Origin: Chalara sp. BL73
Taxonomy: Eukaryota > Ascomycota > Leotiomycetes > Helotiales
Direction of reading: 5' to 3'
Assembly (NCBI GenBank): GCA_918026815.1
Contig: CAKJVC010000124.1
Location: 434,001 to 498,000, forward strand
Length of the DNA: 64,000 bases
Under the pieces are notes generated by a model. That model saw only the letters and a program-made list of their open reading frames with translations. It searched no databases and had not been told where the DNA came from. Below are positions 24,643 through 36,178 of this stretch, piece after piece. Numbering within the stretch: the stretch's first letter is position 1; the number at the start of each line of letters is the position of its first letter. Position numbers and translations under genes: made by a program.

Positions 24643-25524
24643 TGCTACAACTCCTTGACTGTGTAGCTTGGGTGTTGGAGGAGGTTCGGATCCATATGCC
24701 ACGGAGGCTAACGGATGCATTTGGTCGCCCGCATTGTCAGTGAGAGCAAAGTTTGCTACCTCTTATCATTTTCTGAGTCAGTAACAACCATTGTGGGAAT
24801 TGAGATGCTGCTTACGATCAGATATTGCAGTGACTTTATCACTGATCATGTTGCGGTAAAAATATATTGATGTGGAATGAACTTCCAATTTCGCCCAGCA
24901 CTTCTTGTCTGGACGTACAGTTTGTTGACGTTTTTGTGGTTTCTTCTTTATGTCTTGGCGTGCAAGTCACCTTTAAGAAGTCAAATAGGAACCGTGGAGT
25001 CCATGCCTTTGGCGTTTTACAAGAAAGTAATATAACATGATATTTGAGCCAAACAATTACCAGCGTAACGATGCCGAATATGATATGCTTTCCTTGTTGG
25101 ACATCGCCATAGCAGATTCAGGACATTTGAGAGCCTCATGGTACCTTAATAGAGCCTTGTTATTCTATGCCTGATCATCGTAGACTAAAGAAGGCTTGCC
25201 TACGCTTGACGACTACACTTCAGATATAACAAGAACAGCACGGAGAATCGTATTTCCACGCCCCCTCTAGTCCACATGTAGGTTTCTAAAAACTAAGAAT
25301 TGGGAGTTATGTATCTCGAGTGGAAGAATCACTGATATTTAATCCACAAACAAAGCAATCCTTCTGCACACACTTCTGGATAATAAGATCTGCTCGTAGA
25401 AACGACTTTTAGTCTTGATTTCAGGTTGCTAGACCGTCAGGCCACGAATAATACACATGTACAAGCCCCTTTCTCCAGCGACCCTCCCTCATATTCCCCC
25501 AAGCTCCTCTAGTGTATGTTCCAT
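24643..25524. other. intergenic, no gene seen
   Basis: About 880 bp between the mak10 start and the atp15 stop. AT-rich, without supportable frames. It should hold the mak10 promoter and atp15 3' end. Confidence 0.5.
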
Positions 25525-25907
25525 CTACGAGGATGAAGAAGCTTCAGCAGCAGCAGCAGCGTTCGCTTCAGCAACGTTCTTCACATCGCCCTGTTTTCCA
25601 TTCTAAAAATCCGCCCGTCAGTCATCCTCTTTTAAACGTCTTCAACCATAAACCTCCCCAGTCCCATTGCAATACTTGTAGGGCATACTCACACTCCACT
25701 TCGCGAATCTCAACTCAGTTAACCCTCGCTTCTCAGCCTTCAGCCTCTCGCTCTCCTTCAAGCTGCGTCGCACAACACCTGCCGCGACGGAGAGGTACTT
25801 GTTGTAGCTAGAAATTCTTGTCAAAAGCGAGTTCCACAGAGCGATTGAGAAGGGGTGGGAGGAATTAGAACGTACGTAAGACCCGATGCTTTCCATGCGA
25901 ATGCCAT
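25525..25907 (-). CDS. atp15: mitochondrial F1-ATP synthase subunit epsilon (Atp15), two introns
   Basis: Small central-stalk subunit of F1-ATPase in the mitochondrial matrix. Exons 25876-25907, 25693-25807 and 25525-25602 total 74 residues. The protein starts MAFAWKASGLTYNKYLSVAA, continues VVRRSLKE and RGLTELRFAKWS, and ends NGKQGDVKNVAEA with an Ala/Ser tail; this is the fungal form of epsilon, in which the short first exon encodes the conserved WK-AG-(S/T)Y start. The first exon is only 32 bp, so intronless gene callers would lose it. The stop codon is TAG at 25525. It lies on the same strand as qcr2, another oxidative-phosphorylation gene, 335 bp downstream of the qcr2 stop. A TCACGTGA site is 124 bp upstream of the start. 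Confidence 0.9.
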
Positions 25908-26030
25908 TGTGTACGATGACGGATTGGTAAGTAATGTGGGATAGGGCTTGATGAGTTTGTTAGCTTTTGAAGGTTGCTCGGTTCGAGTTCGGACCGTAGG
26001 AAGATTCCGCCAGAATTGCCAAGGATGTAT

Positions 26031-26038
26031 TCACGTGA
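26031..26038. promoter_or_regulatory. TCACGTGA palindrome upstream of atp15
   Basis: The same 8-bp palindrome as at 3821 and 13775. Its near edge is 124 bp from the atp15 start codon, the same distance as at rpn8. In several fungi Cbf1-class factors bind such sites at respiratory genes; that link is inference here. Confidence 0.45.
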
Positions 26039-26241
26039 CTACGAGCGCTGGACCAGGGCAACACATTCCAAGTAAAATTGTAGATCAACCTCTATAAGAT
26101 AGTACACAATTGAATTGATGTAGTAAGAGAAGCCGGGAAGAGGCATTATTTTGTGTTTGAATTGATTGTTTACGATATCTACAAAAGTCTAAAAAAATTC
26201 TGTTGATACAACCCTCCATTCCCAGAGGTGCCCATATCGAT

Positions 26242-27794
26242 TTATATTTTGAGACCTAATTCTTCTGCGTAGGGGAGCACATAGAGGTCGCCAACAGATG
26301 AAACTGTTGCCTTGCCCTCTAAAAGAGCCTTTGCTGCCTATCGATTTATCAGTAATCGTTGTCTTGGGTCATGGCTGCAATAACTTACTGATTTCAGTTT
26401 CTCAACGCTTACACCGCTGACACTCTTCTCGATCTCATCGATCTGGAAAGCCTTTCCACCATGAACCAGGCCAGCACCGGTTGCAACGAGACCTGATTGG
26501 ATGTTTTGACCTTCCTCCAAAGCACGGTATTTCGCAAGAGCGACAGCCTTGTTGAAGTCCTCCTTACTGATGCTTCCATCTGCAATGCTCTTGATAGATT
26601 TGACAGCCGCAGCAGAAGCATCACGAATAGCAGAGGCGGAGCCACTAAATTGAAGGGTCAACAGTCCAGCATCAGAGTAGGCGAAGTGCGTTGCAACAGC
26701 GCTAGCACCTGGGAAGGACGATGCGGCCTTCGAGAGAATTGAAAAACCTGGTGACCACTTAATTGTTGACTTGCCCCCTAGAAGTGCTGCCAGAACAGAA
26801 ATCTCGGGCTTATATGATGAACCAGCTGTAAAGGAGCTAGAGCCGGGGAAGGCAATAACTAAACTGTTACCAGCACCATGGGAAATGCGCTCCTCTCCAC
26901 CATAGTACTTGGTTGCTTCGCTGGTAAGAGCTGGTGCTGAGCCTGAGACGTTAGTAAAGAACTCTCCGACCCATTTCGATAGTTCAGCCTGGCTAGCACC
27001 GTTGGCTACAACGGCAACATTAGACTTGGAGTAGGCGCTTTTTGCAAAAGCCTTGATGGATTCCGAGTCCAAGTACTTGTTGAGAGGTGTGGAAGATGAG
27101 GGAGCTAAGGGGTTACCTAGACCCCGGTGAAATGCGATACCATGTGCAGAGTTGAGGGCAAGCTCAGCGACATTTCCGAGAGATCGCTGCTGGTGGAGCT
27201 GAATCGTATGTTCGACCTCCTCGTGATATTCATGGGCTGTTTGGCATTGTCAGTATCCACGTATCCCAGATTTGCTCTCTATAGTCTCACGGGTATATTT
27301 GGTCTCAGAGATGACCTCGCTGAGTAGTTCGGCGAAGTATGGTAGATCGTCACGGAGGAAGCTGGCTTCGAGGACCAAGGACTCTCTGGTGTGGTAGGCT
27401 AACAATTGACCCCCAAGCAGCTCGGATTCTCTTGTAATGCGCAGGCCTGATCGTTTGTTGGTATTCTATAGCAAATAAAGTTAATACCGTCTCTCCCCTC
27501 TTCTTCAATGGCTATCCCTAGTCTCACCTTGAACGCAAACTGCTCTAACCCTGTTGTCAGGCCTGGTGCTGTTTGGTACCGTGTTCCAGCTTTGGCAACG
27601 ATGGCAAGCTTTGTCGTGGGTCCTGCAACATCTCTGCTGGCTACTTTGAGACCAGCAACATCTGCGGTCTCATATGAGAATTGTGTTGATCCAGAGACTG
27701 TAGCAGCGAGTCCACGACGACTAGCCGGCTGTACGCAGCTTTGCCGACGAAGGGCAAGCTGCGCGTTTCGTCCAATCGCCGACCGTGAGATCAT
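26242..27794 (-). CDS. qcr2: ubiquinol-cytochrome c reductase core protein 2 (Qcr2), three introns
   Basis: Core subunit 2 of respiratory complex III, an inactive relative of the mitochondrial processing peptidase. Exons 27528-27794, 27291-27465, 26389-27236 and 26242-26337 give 461 residues in frame. The N-terminus (MISRSAIGRNAQLALRRQS) is a mitochondrial presequence ending near RRGLAATVS. The M16-peptidase fold is seen in VASRDVAGPTTKLAIVAKAG, LTTGLEQFAFKNTNKRS and a second half with NVAVVANGASQAELSKWV. The zinc-binding HxxEH is not present, as expected for Qcr2. It ends VLPYAEELGLKI. Divergent from rpc82 with 360 bp between starts; same strand as atp15. Confidence 0.93.
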
Positions 27795-28154
27795 TGTTTG
27801 GAGAAATGATGAGTGTTGTGCGTAGGTTCCAATGGCTTGATGATGAGAGCTATAAGTCGTTGCAGCTGATTCCTCTCTATTTTCTTCAACTTCGGAACGG
27901 ATCGTATTTTGGGTTACCTAAGCCCTTAAGTCCTTGTTGTGATTGGTAGACATTGGATGCCTGGACCGTGCCTTTTCGCTAAAAAGTGATATTCACCTCC
28001 CCGCCAAAAATTATGATTCAAACTGCTTCGTCCCCCACCAATTCTCTTTCCTACGCTATCAAAGCTTTAAGGATCTCTTAAATGCGTCAATGAAGCCCCG
28101 GTAGTATTTACGAAAGCTCTAGAGAACCTGGGATCCTCTCTAGCAGCAACAATT

Positions 28155-30367
28155 ATGTCTCAAGTAAGCACTCCATGTTCATATTGAAATGGAGCTTCTT
28201 CTGGGTAAGAACATTGCAATGCTGACTCGCAGGCAGTCAAAGAACGCGGTTGAGCTCTTCTCAATTCTGGTAGATGAGATTTATGGGGAGCTAGCATCTG
28301 TATGTCTAACTTTTCTGCAATATATCACATTTTCCAATAGAGACTAGCTATGCCAGTTGAATCAGAAAGACGGAAGATAATCTATACGTTGGATACCAGC
28401 TAACTAGTTGGAGCGCATTATGACAATCCTCTTTCGCCGTGGACGACTACCAATTCAAACTTTGAGCCGACATACTCGTCTCACTACTCGTCAGCTTAAG
28501 CATGGTTTGTCGGTCCTCATTCAGCAACGCCTGGTCTATTTCTATGAAGACGGCCATATCACCTACTACGAAGCAAATCAAGATGCGGCATATGCCCTCA
28601 TTAGGCAGGGGAAGTTCATGGAGATAGTTGAAAGTAGACATGGGATCATTGCAAGGGATCTCGTTCACGACTTGTTTCTTATGGGTCATGCCAAAGTTTC
28701 CGACTTGGTAGAATCATACGAGGCAAGGAAACATATCGTTCAGGAGATACCGAGTACGAACCGGGAAACAGCAAACGGTACAAATGGTGGATCAAAGGCT
28801 CGCTCTGTATCTGCTGCCAAACTTCGCTCTACACTGGTTGAGCTCTTGGATGCTGGGATAATGAAACTTTCGCACAAGGGAATGTTTCGAAGCCCCACAG
28901 ATGTTCGCAACGATGTGGAGACTCAGTTGCTGGATGGCAAGTATTCTGGTAGCGCTAAGGGGCCTAAACAGAAGATCAACATGCGGGAGGATCTGAATAG
29001 CAAACTCAGAGACATCGAGTTCGAAGCTCCCACCTGGAACGGCAGCGGCAATACTCAGAATGGCTATACTAATGGCAATCACAAGCGAGTGAAACTATCT
29101 AACGGTAACGGACCTGTCAATGGACATCATGACAGCTATGAGGATGAGAAAGGCAACAATCTTGACGTATGCTTCCATTCAATCACAACTGGTTAAGGTG
29201 CTGACTTATATGAAGCAAGGAATAATAATACACCTGAATTACGACAAACTTGCCGTTGCTCTTCGGAATGAACAGCTTGTTGAGCTTGCCTCTGCTCGAA
29301 TTGGCTCAGCAACATCTCTTGTATATGCGGAGTTTCTGAAAATACTAGAGCCAAAAATTCCGCGATGCAGAGAATACTCCAAAGCAGAGCCCAGGGAGGA
29401 CCGCGGCGATATCTACACTGCCAAGAATACCGAATTGTTTTCTGTATTCAAGGACTTAGCCAATGATCCCCATGGGGTCAACCCTTCCTTGGGCATTGGG
29501 AAACCAGACAGTAACAGCTCGATAAAGACAGAGGATTTAGATAGGCCACAGGAGCCTAGAAAACGCAGGGTCTCAGGCGTCAAGACCGAAGAAGTTTCTG
29601 GTAACGGCCAAGTAAATGCAGTAATTCGAGATGTGGCCATGGACCAAACTGGAGTTCGAGAAGATTCCCAGGACCCTTTTACAAACAGCAAGAAGGATTC
29701 TAAGCCAAAACGAAAGCATTTGACCGAAGATAAGTTCACATTTGATGAGAAAAAGGAGCATATAAAGGATCATCTCAGATTACTTGCTCAAGACGATGCA
29801 GGATTTTTACGCCTATGTGGCCAGGGTGAATGGACTGTCGATTTTGAGTGGCTTGCAGATTTCTCTAGAGATGTGGAGGTAAATTCATACATCCGAGAAA
29901 ATTTTGGATCTGAGGGCCATCGGATCGTGAAGATCCTGCGGAAATTTGGAAAACTCGAAGACAAAGGACTTCCACACCTCGCTCTTATGACCCCAAAGAA
30001 TCTGCGCACCACATTGGCGCGGATGCAAATGGCTGGCATGGTCGATATTCAAGCAGTTCCACGAGACGCCGGTCACACCAATGCCCGCACAATTTTTTTG
30101 TGGCATTTTGATGTTGAGCGAATCACCGAAATCCTTTTGGACAAAATATACAAAGCAATGTCACGCCATCTACAACGACTTGAGATCGAGAGACGCAAAG
30201 CAAGTGGTATCATCTCCCTCTCTCAGCGAGCCGATGTTGTAGCTGGCAAGTCCGCTCTGAACGCTTACCAAATGGGTCTACTTACAGAGTATCGGCAGCT
30301 GGAGGCGAAGTTCACCATACAGCTGATGAGACTCGACGGGCTCGTTGGTATCTTCCGAGATTTCTGA
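28155..30367 (+). CDS. rpc82: RNA polymerase III subunit RPC82 (Rpc3/C82), three introns
   Basis: Subunit of the Pol III-specific C82-C34-C31 subcomplex that opens promoters of tRNA and 5S genes. The first coding exon is just 9 bp (28155-28163, MSQ); exon 2 is 28237-28299; exon 3 starts at 28408 or 28414; exon 4 is 29216-30367, giving 660 or 658 residues. Winged-helix signatures are clear: KNAVELFSILVDEIYGEL, RIMTILFRRGRLPIQTL, TRQLKHGLSVLIQQRLVYFY, then HLNYDKLAVALRNEQLVELA, and near the end MQMAGMVDIQAVPRDAGHTN and ARTIFLWHFDVERI. An acidic/lysine linker lies between the winged helices. The exon-2 acceptor must be the second of two overlapping CAGs (28236), because using the first one meets a stop. 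Divergent from qcr2. Confidence 0.92.
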
Positions 30368-31241
30368 TATCGACAACCATCTAGGGAGCGCTGTCTACGA
30401 CTAAACGAAATAACCGCATGGGACAGGAGTTATATTGATGCATTTTGCGGATCTGGCGTTTAGCCCAAAGGTTATAGATATAACATCCGGGGCTATTGGG
30501 AATTGTGATACCAGGGATTTGCTTACGAAAATCGAGCATAAATGAGATAGCAGACCCAAGTCTACTCTTTGTATAATACGGCCCAAATCCACGTACATTG
30601 CATAACCAGCTTCATCTGCCTTTGTCCTGACGTGATTTCGCCCAGTAGATTTTCGCATGAGATCAATCAGATGATACCTAACCATCATTTCAATTTCCCG
30701 TCGATGACGAACCGCTTCCTTCGAATGACCCCCCTCTATGCGAATATGCGTGGTAACAAAGAAGCAAAGAGGCTCTACTTACATGACTGGCATAGACACG
30801 GGTAAAAATAAGTATGTTGCGGACCTCACGTTTTTTTTTTGCCTTCCCTTTTTTTAATTTTTTTTAAGAAAGGCCCTCGGCATCCGCTACGCATATATCA
30901 TCGCAAGTAATGGGAGCCGGATAGCAGCATATATACCCTCTTCCCCCCCATGAGGTGGGCAGTTTACGCTTAGGCGCAGCCCGCCTTTGATCACACGGAG
31001 GTTTCGGACACAAGCATCAATATACCATCATCGAGATCAGCCACGATAAAAATAAATTGGGTTAAATCGCTCTTTTATATTACATGCCGCGGGTGGTAAA
31101 AAAATCAACAACAACACCGCTCTGTGCTAATATGCACGCGCGCACGCGCGCACCCTAAAATCTATGTACAACTTTGCGGAGGCAACTCCGTTTCGGTTTT
31201 ATGCTCCGGCTCCCCCTTCTTCCGCAGGAGATGGAAGACCT
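30368..31241. other. intergenic between convergent genes
   Basis: About 870 bp between the rpc82 stop and the stop of the secreted-protein gene. It contains T-rich runs near 30830-30865 and a CGCG-rich patch near 31135-31150, but no gene was seen. Confidence 0.5.
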
Positions 31242-31925
31242 TTAGTCGGTAGACAAGCCGAAGCCCTCCCGGGCGGTCTTCCAATACGCCAGCCGGTCGT
31301 CGGTGGCGGCGGTCCCGACGCATTCGGTCAGGTACCTGACGTAGCCGGCCTTTCCCTCCTTCGCAACGGAGGTTCTAACCTCGGGGGCGCACTTCGTCGT
31401 GTAGAACCAGGCCGCGGACGCGAAGCTGTACTTGTCCGGCAGGACCAGCGCCCTGATGGCGTTCAGGTCGTCGTCGGATAGGCCGTCGGCCGTGGTGCTG
31501 GAGGAGATCTTGGCGACGTCGGCGGGGAGCACGCTCTGCGCGTACTCCAGGTTGTACTGCGGCATCTGCATGTTCCTCGTCCCTTGGCCCGGCCGCCCCG
31601 GCTCCGGGAAATGGTTGATGTTGTACTTGAACTCGCCGGACTCGAGGGCGATCAGCGAGACGAGCGCGGCGATCTCGGCTGGCTGGTAGATCTTGTACTT
31701 TGCGAGCGAGTCGAGCACCGGCTGCGCGGCTTGCACGTTCGTGCGGCATTCCGCGGCGATGCCTCCGTCGCATGATTTCGAGGTCGGCGCTACCTTGAGG
31801 AGGTAGGCGGCGGCGGTGACAGGCGCTCGTGAGTGGAGGGCATTGCGCGTGCTGGGCTGCGACCTTGGGATGGAGAGGGAGGCTGCTAGCCCTGCCAAGA
31901 TGGAGAAGGAGACGAAGTAGCGCAT
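31242..31925 (-). CDS. secreted four-cysteine protein of unknown function
   Basis: A single-exon 227-residue protein with a clear signal peptide (MRYFVSFSILAGLAASLS, cleavage near residue 18). The mature part starts with a Ser/Arg-rich stretch and then a compact domain with four cysteines (SCDGG, AECRT, TKCAPE, TECVG), probably two disulfides. The central block AALVSLIALESGEFKYNINH followed by FPEPGRPGQGTRNMQMPQY is likely the conserved core; a Glu in ALESGEF followed by a Gly-rich loop recalls lysozyme-like folds, but no family can be named with confidence. The coding sequence is markedly GC-rich at third positions compared with rpc82 and the flanking 4 kb. Neighbours give no functional hint. 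It could be a wall-acting enzyme or an effector-like secreted protein. Confidence 0.75.
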   Translation of the reverse strand: MRYFVSFSILAGLAASLSIPRSQPSTRNALHSRAPVTAAAYLLKVAPTSKSCDGGIAAECRTNVQAAQPVLDSLAKYKIYQPAEIAALVSLIALESGEFKYNINHFPEPGRPGQGTRNMQMPQYNLEYAQSVLPADVAKISSSTTADGLSDDDLNAIRALVLPDKYSFASAAWFYTTKCAPEVRTSVAKEGKAGYVRYLTECVGTAATDDRLAYWKTAREGFGLSTD

Positions 31926-34900
31926 AGTTCTTGCTAGACGCGTCGTGATGCTTTGGACGAATATGGGCTTTGTGCTTTGGTTTGCGTCCGAGGAACGAGT
32001 ACAGTAGTCGATATCTTTGTAGTTGGGAGGCGCTGTAGAGGATTACTGAATTGCAATGTACTTGTTGTGGATAATTCAATTGTTCCTAGGCTCCTTTGTT
32101 CGTGAATGTAAAGTTTCCGCGGCCGTTGTCTCTGAGATGAACAATGACTTTTTAAGAATGAATGTAAATGGAGTGAATGAGTAGGTTCATAGTACAGGTG
32201 AGAGTGATGCTGTGATGTGTTCCCAGGATATTACACTATGGCGATTGTTTGAAAGGAATGTATGTTGCAGTTCTGATCTACAGATTGCTATAAGCGACTG
32301 ACTGAATGAGTCGAACAATGGAAATTGAAGATTGCAAATGAAGTAATACCGAAAATAGAGGTTCAAGCAAGAATAAGGAGAGCCTCAAGGTGATCGCTCT
32401 CAATTTAGAATAAGATAGACACGCTCCTGAAGATTCCCCCTGGCGGCACCGAAACGAACCTTACGGGTGATTGGAGTGTGGTAATCCATTACTTTGCAAC
32501 TCGCAAGCATACCATACTCCAGCAGAAGAAATATCCAGTCCCTCCGTCACCATCTCCCTCACTTGAAGGTTATCGTGTTGAAGACAGGGAGGCTTTCGGC
32601 GCTTGAAGAAATGATTCAAGCGGAGCCAATCCTTTGTGGTTGAGCCAGTGCAATCGAAACGAACTTTTCGCTGAAACAATGTGGTCTTGGCGCTTAGGGT
32701 CTGTCATTTGAGCCTCAATCTTCAACCCCGATGCTATAAGACTACCACTACCAATTACGGCGCAAGCAGGAGGAGTCTGACCTGCGAGCACTACAAGCTA
32801 AGAAGAGTCCTTCAAAAGAAAGGCGAACCGGTGTGGCGTCCCCCGGCCGCACCCCCTCCCTTCCCTACCATCATATCTCAGATCATATTGATTTGTCTTT
32901 TATTCTGGTACTCGCCTTTGCTCTGTCACTCACCGAGCAGGAAGTGGAGCACGAGGTAGGAAGCACAGCTCTGCGAAATTGCTGACAGAAGTGCACTGCA
33001 ACATCAGTGTTCTGCGACACAATTGGTGTCGAAGGAGAGATCACCTGTGAGATTTGATTGCGCCCACCACCCCTGTATGGACCGCCCATTTCTGCGAGAT
33101 TTGCTGGCATTACGCCTTTGCTGCGCCCTCAAAATCAGTGCCAATGCAACTCCCATCTGCGAGCTGAGACCTCAAATTTGATCTCCGAGCGCTAACAAAA
33201 CAGGATTTCAGTGGTGGCCGGATGAGGAGGGAATCTTTTGATTGGCCCCGGATACGACAAAGACAACTTGAGTCTTGACCAACGCCCGCTGCTTTACCAC
33301 TTTAGTAACCACCACCCATGCCAAATTGTCCCATGCATATTATCTCCATTTTACTTACCTACTTACAGTCCGGGAACAACCAAAAAAAAGACGAAAAAAA
33401 ACAAACACCTCAAATGCGTCATGCACGAGCGTTTCTATATTGGATGTGGATCACTCAGTGGTCGCGCCAGCCAATTCTAGGAATTTTCAGTAGGGCTGGA
33501 AAATAAGGAAGAGGGGGGGGGAAGCTGAGTCGTCCTGTCCTGCATGATGCAAGATTCAATGGCGCAGAGAAATGATGATGATGGTGGAAACCATTCGACG
33601 TGACACGATTTTGAAACAACGCGAACACACCAAGTCAATCCAAGAATGCCAGATCTTTGTTTTGGAGAGGACTTCAAGCCAAAAAAGCCAAAAGTTGAGT
33701 CATTGGGTGAGGGGCCGTAGGAAGCCACCCGATTCGCCTCCCCAATTTCTCAGATCTTCTTTTCTCGTTTATTGTAAGAGTCACGGGCAAACCAAATGGA
33801 CTCAGCAATCTGGGGAAATTGAAAAACGAGAATTAGCAGGAAATAAAAATAGCACATCCACGGATGATACTTACGACAGGGCATGCATGGAATAGATAGC
33901 AGATGACCCATGCGGGAGGAAGGGAGGCTGGAGAGACGTGTTCCTGAACTTTCTCGTTGGGGATGATGGTGATGACATGACCGGTGCAAGGAACATTTTT
34001 CATTCACCACACACCACATACTGCACACACACACACACACATACACGCCTCTCTCCTGGTCTGCGAACACCGAGGAGTCCTGTCTGGGAAGGTGAGTGGG
34101 AGGAAAGGGGGGGGGGAACTCACAGTTCCCCTACTACTCTACCAGACTGGACTTTTCGTATAGTAAGTTACTTTAACTAGCCCCACTAATAAGCGAAGGC
34201 GCAAAAACTAACGCTTTTGTCAATTTTGGGTACTCGGTGAGGAGGCTCAAGAACGCATTGGTCGATGTGGTCACGGAGAAGGTCATGCATGGACCTCCTT
34301 TTAACCCCCCTCCCCGTTTAAACTTCCCGTGATAACCAGACACCCAAAGTAAGAGACCGTACAGTACTACGTAGAGGGGGATCCTCAAAATGATCTGCCC
34401 ACCTTGACTTGATAGGGTGAGCCAAGCCGTGGGCACCCGCTTTTTCGTAAGCGTGACAACGCGTTTGATTGGCTAATCGAAATGGGAATATTAATCAATG
34501 TAGAAAGTATTTACGAAAAGGACTTTAGCAACACCGACTCAGCCTTGTGATATGCGGATTGAGAGATGAGGCTCTTGGTCCAGTAGGAATCCCCCCCCAA
34601 GTCGGCAGCGTTTAACCGGCAAGGAGGTTGCCCCGACCAGGTTCTGGGACTGACTGACTGACACAGCAAAGAGAAGGTCATGGAGCAATTAATCCCTGGT
34701 GAGTGAAACGGCGTGGATTGCCTCATTTTTGACATCAAATCTGGACACATGTACAATAACGGTAGGTATAAAATTAATGGCCAATTTACATGAAGACCAC
34801 CATTACCAGTTTTCGAATGACGAACGTCGGTGGTCGGTCGCCCGTCTTCCGCGAGTCCCGACCACTCAGCCAGTAGATTTAGGGGACGCTGGGGCAAAAC

Positions 34901-36178
34901 CAATAGAGCACCTGTAAGTAATCGGTATTCCTCATTCTGGGGAAAATATGAAATGCTGGCGTAATCTCGGTAATTCTTTTAAAAAACAAAAAAATAAAAT
35001 AAAAATAAAAAGAGATGAAACACCTGTAGAAATCAAAAACCCCCCAAAACCAGCGGAATCACCAATAATCTCGTATCTTTAAAAGTAAAAGTTGACCGCA
35101 TCACCTTCTAAATTGACATCACAACTGATATCAAAACCCCCCTCCACCCACATGGCTACTAATTACTGCTGCTAGTTCGGGTGCTTCGCCTCCTTCTTCC
35201 CACCAGGGGGATCAGGTTCAGGGTATTTTGAAAAAGCAGGCTCGTCTGAACGAAGTGCTACCCCCAAAACAGCTAGAGGATTTGCTGTTTGAAGGACCCA
35301 CTCTAAAGGGCGCACACCAATAAGGGGCCCGCCCCGATCCACCCACCCCCCCGGTAAGTCACTCCAGGCAGCAGCGTTCAAGAAAAGATCCGCCTTGCGT
35401 TCAACCTCACTTCATACCACAGTTCCAAACCCTTCTCTTGCTCTCTCACCACCACACAACTATTGTTCTCGGTTTTTTTTGTCAAGAGAAGCCCTATACA
35501 TCGCCAATTCATCCTTCATCGCCTTCGCCCTTTTCCTCACTGTCTGAAACCATTCGCCACCGCTTCCAAACCCGTCTTGCCAATATCCCGCAGCCCCATC
35601 AGCGCGAGACGAGTGGGAATTGTTTGTACCTATATACTTGCACGGTAGTTTGCTTCGTAAGCCCCCCCAGAAGGCAACAGCACAGGCTATCAGAGCGACC
35701 ATCCCCTCCCTCGTCGACGTTTGCTCAACCTCTACAACCCTTCGACTCGATTGTTCATATACCTGTCGCTCTCGACCAAAACCTATAACTTGGACTTCGT
35801 AGTCGCCGTGTTGAGATCGGCGTGGCAGGACTCTTGCCCGCAGCTGGGATCAGGACCTAGACCTATTCCTGGGATAGCGTATGCCACCATATCTCTTTTC
35901 CTTTCGCCGGTCTTTTGCTTTCCTTAGGCATTCCTTTATCTTCAAGCAGCAGTTCGAAAAATCAGCCCGATATATATATACCGGTTTGAAGTCCTACGGA
36001 TTTTGACTTTTGGGCTGGCCGTATCCCGATTTGGAAAAATACCAGTTCCCGGTAGTTCACTGGGGTTGTGACTCATTAGCGGTGCTGCATGAAGTAGGAT
36101 CCCAGTGCTAATCAATCCCAGTCGCTGTTCAAGCAGTCGACCAACATCCCGCACATAAACGCCACTTGACCATTCAGC
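31926..36178. other. 4.2-kb gene-free region and probable C2H2 gene leader
   Basis: No coding frame could be supported. It contains many simple runs: G tracts near 33511-33519 and 34107-34116, a CA dinucleotide array at 34024-34041, and an A-rich stretch with scattered T at 34978-35012. From about 35400 to 36178 the plus strand becomes C/T-rich, like a long 5' leader of the C2H2 regulator, possibly with leader introns. Such long upstream regions are typical of regulatory genes with complex promoters. Confidence 0.5.
34024..34041. repeat. CA dinucleotide microsatellite
   Basis: Nine CA units followed by an interrupted ATACAC. Simple repeat without coding context. Confidence 0.8.

Noticed and set aside
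25512..25811. Plus-strand frame of 99 residues with Gln run
   Set aside because: Antisense of atp15; the Gln run is the complement of the Ala codons in the Atp15 tail.
31375..32079. Minus-strand frame of 234 residues, Arg/His-rich
   Set aside because: Shifted-frame shadow of the GC-rich secreted-protein gene; no domain.
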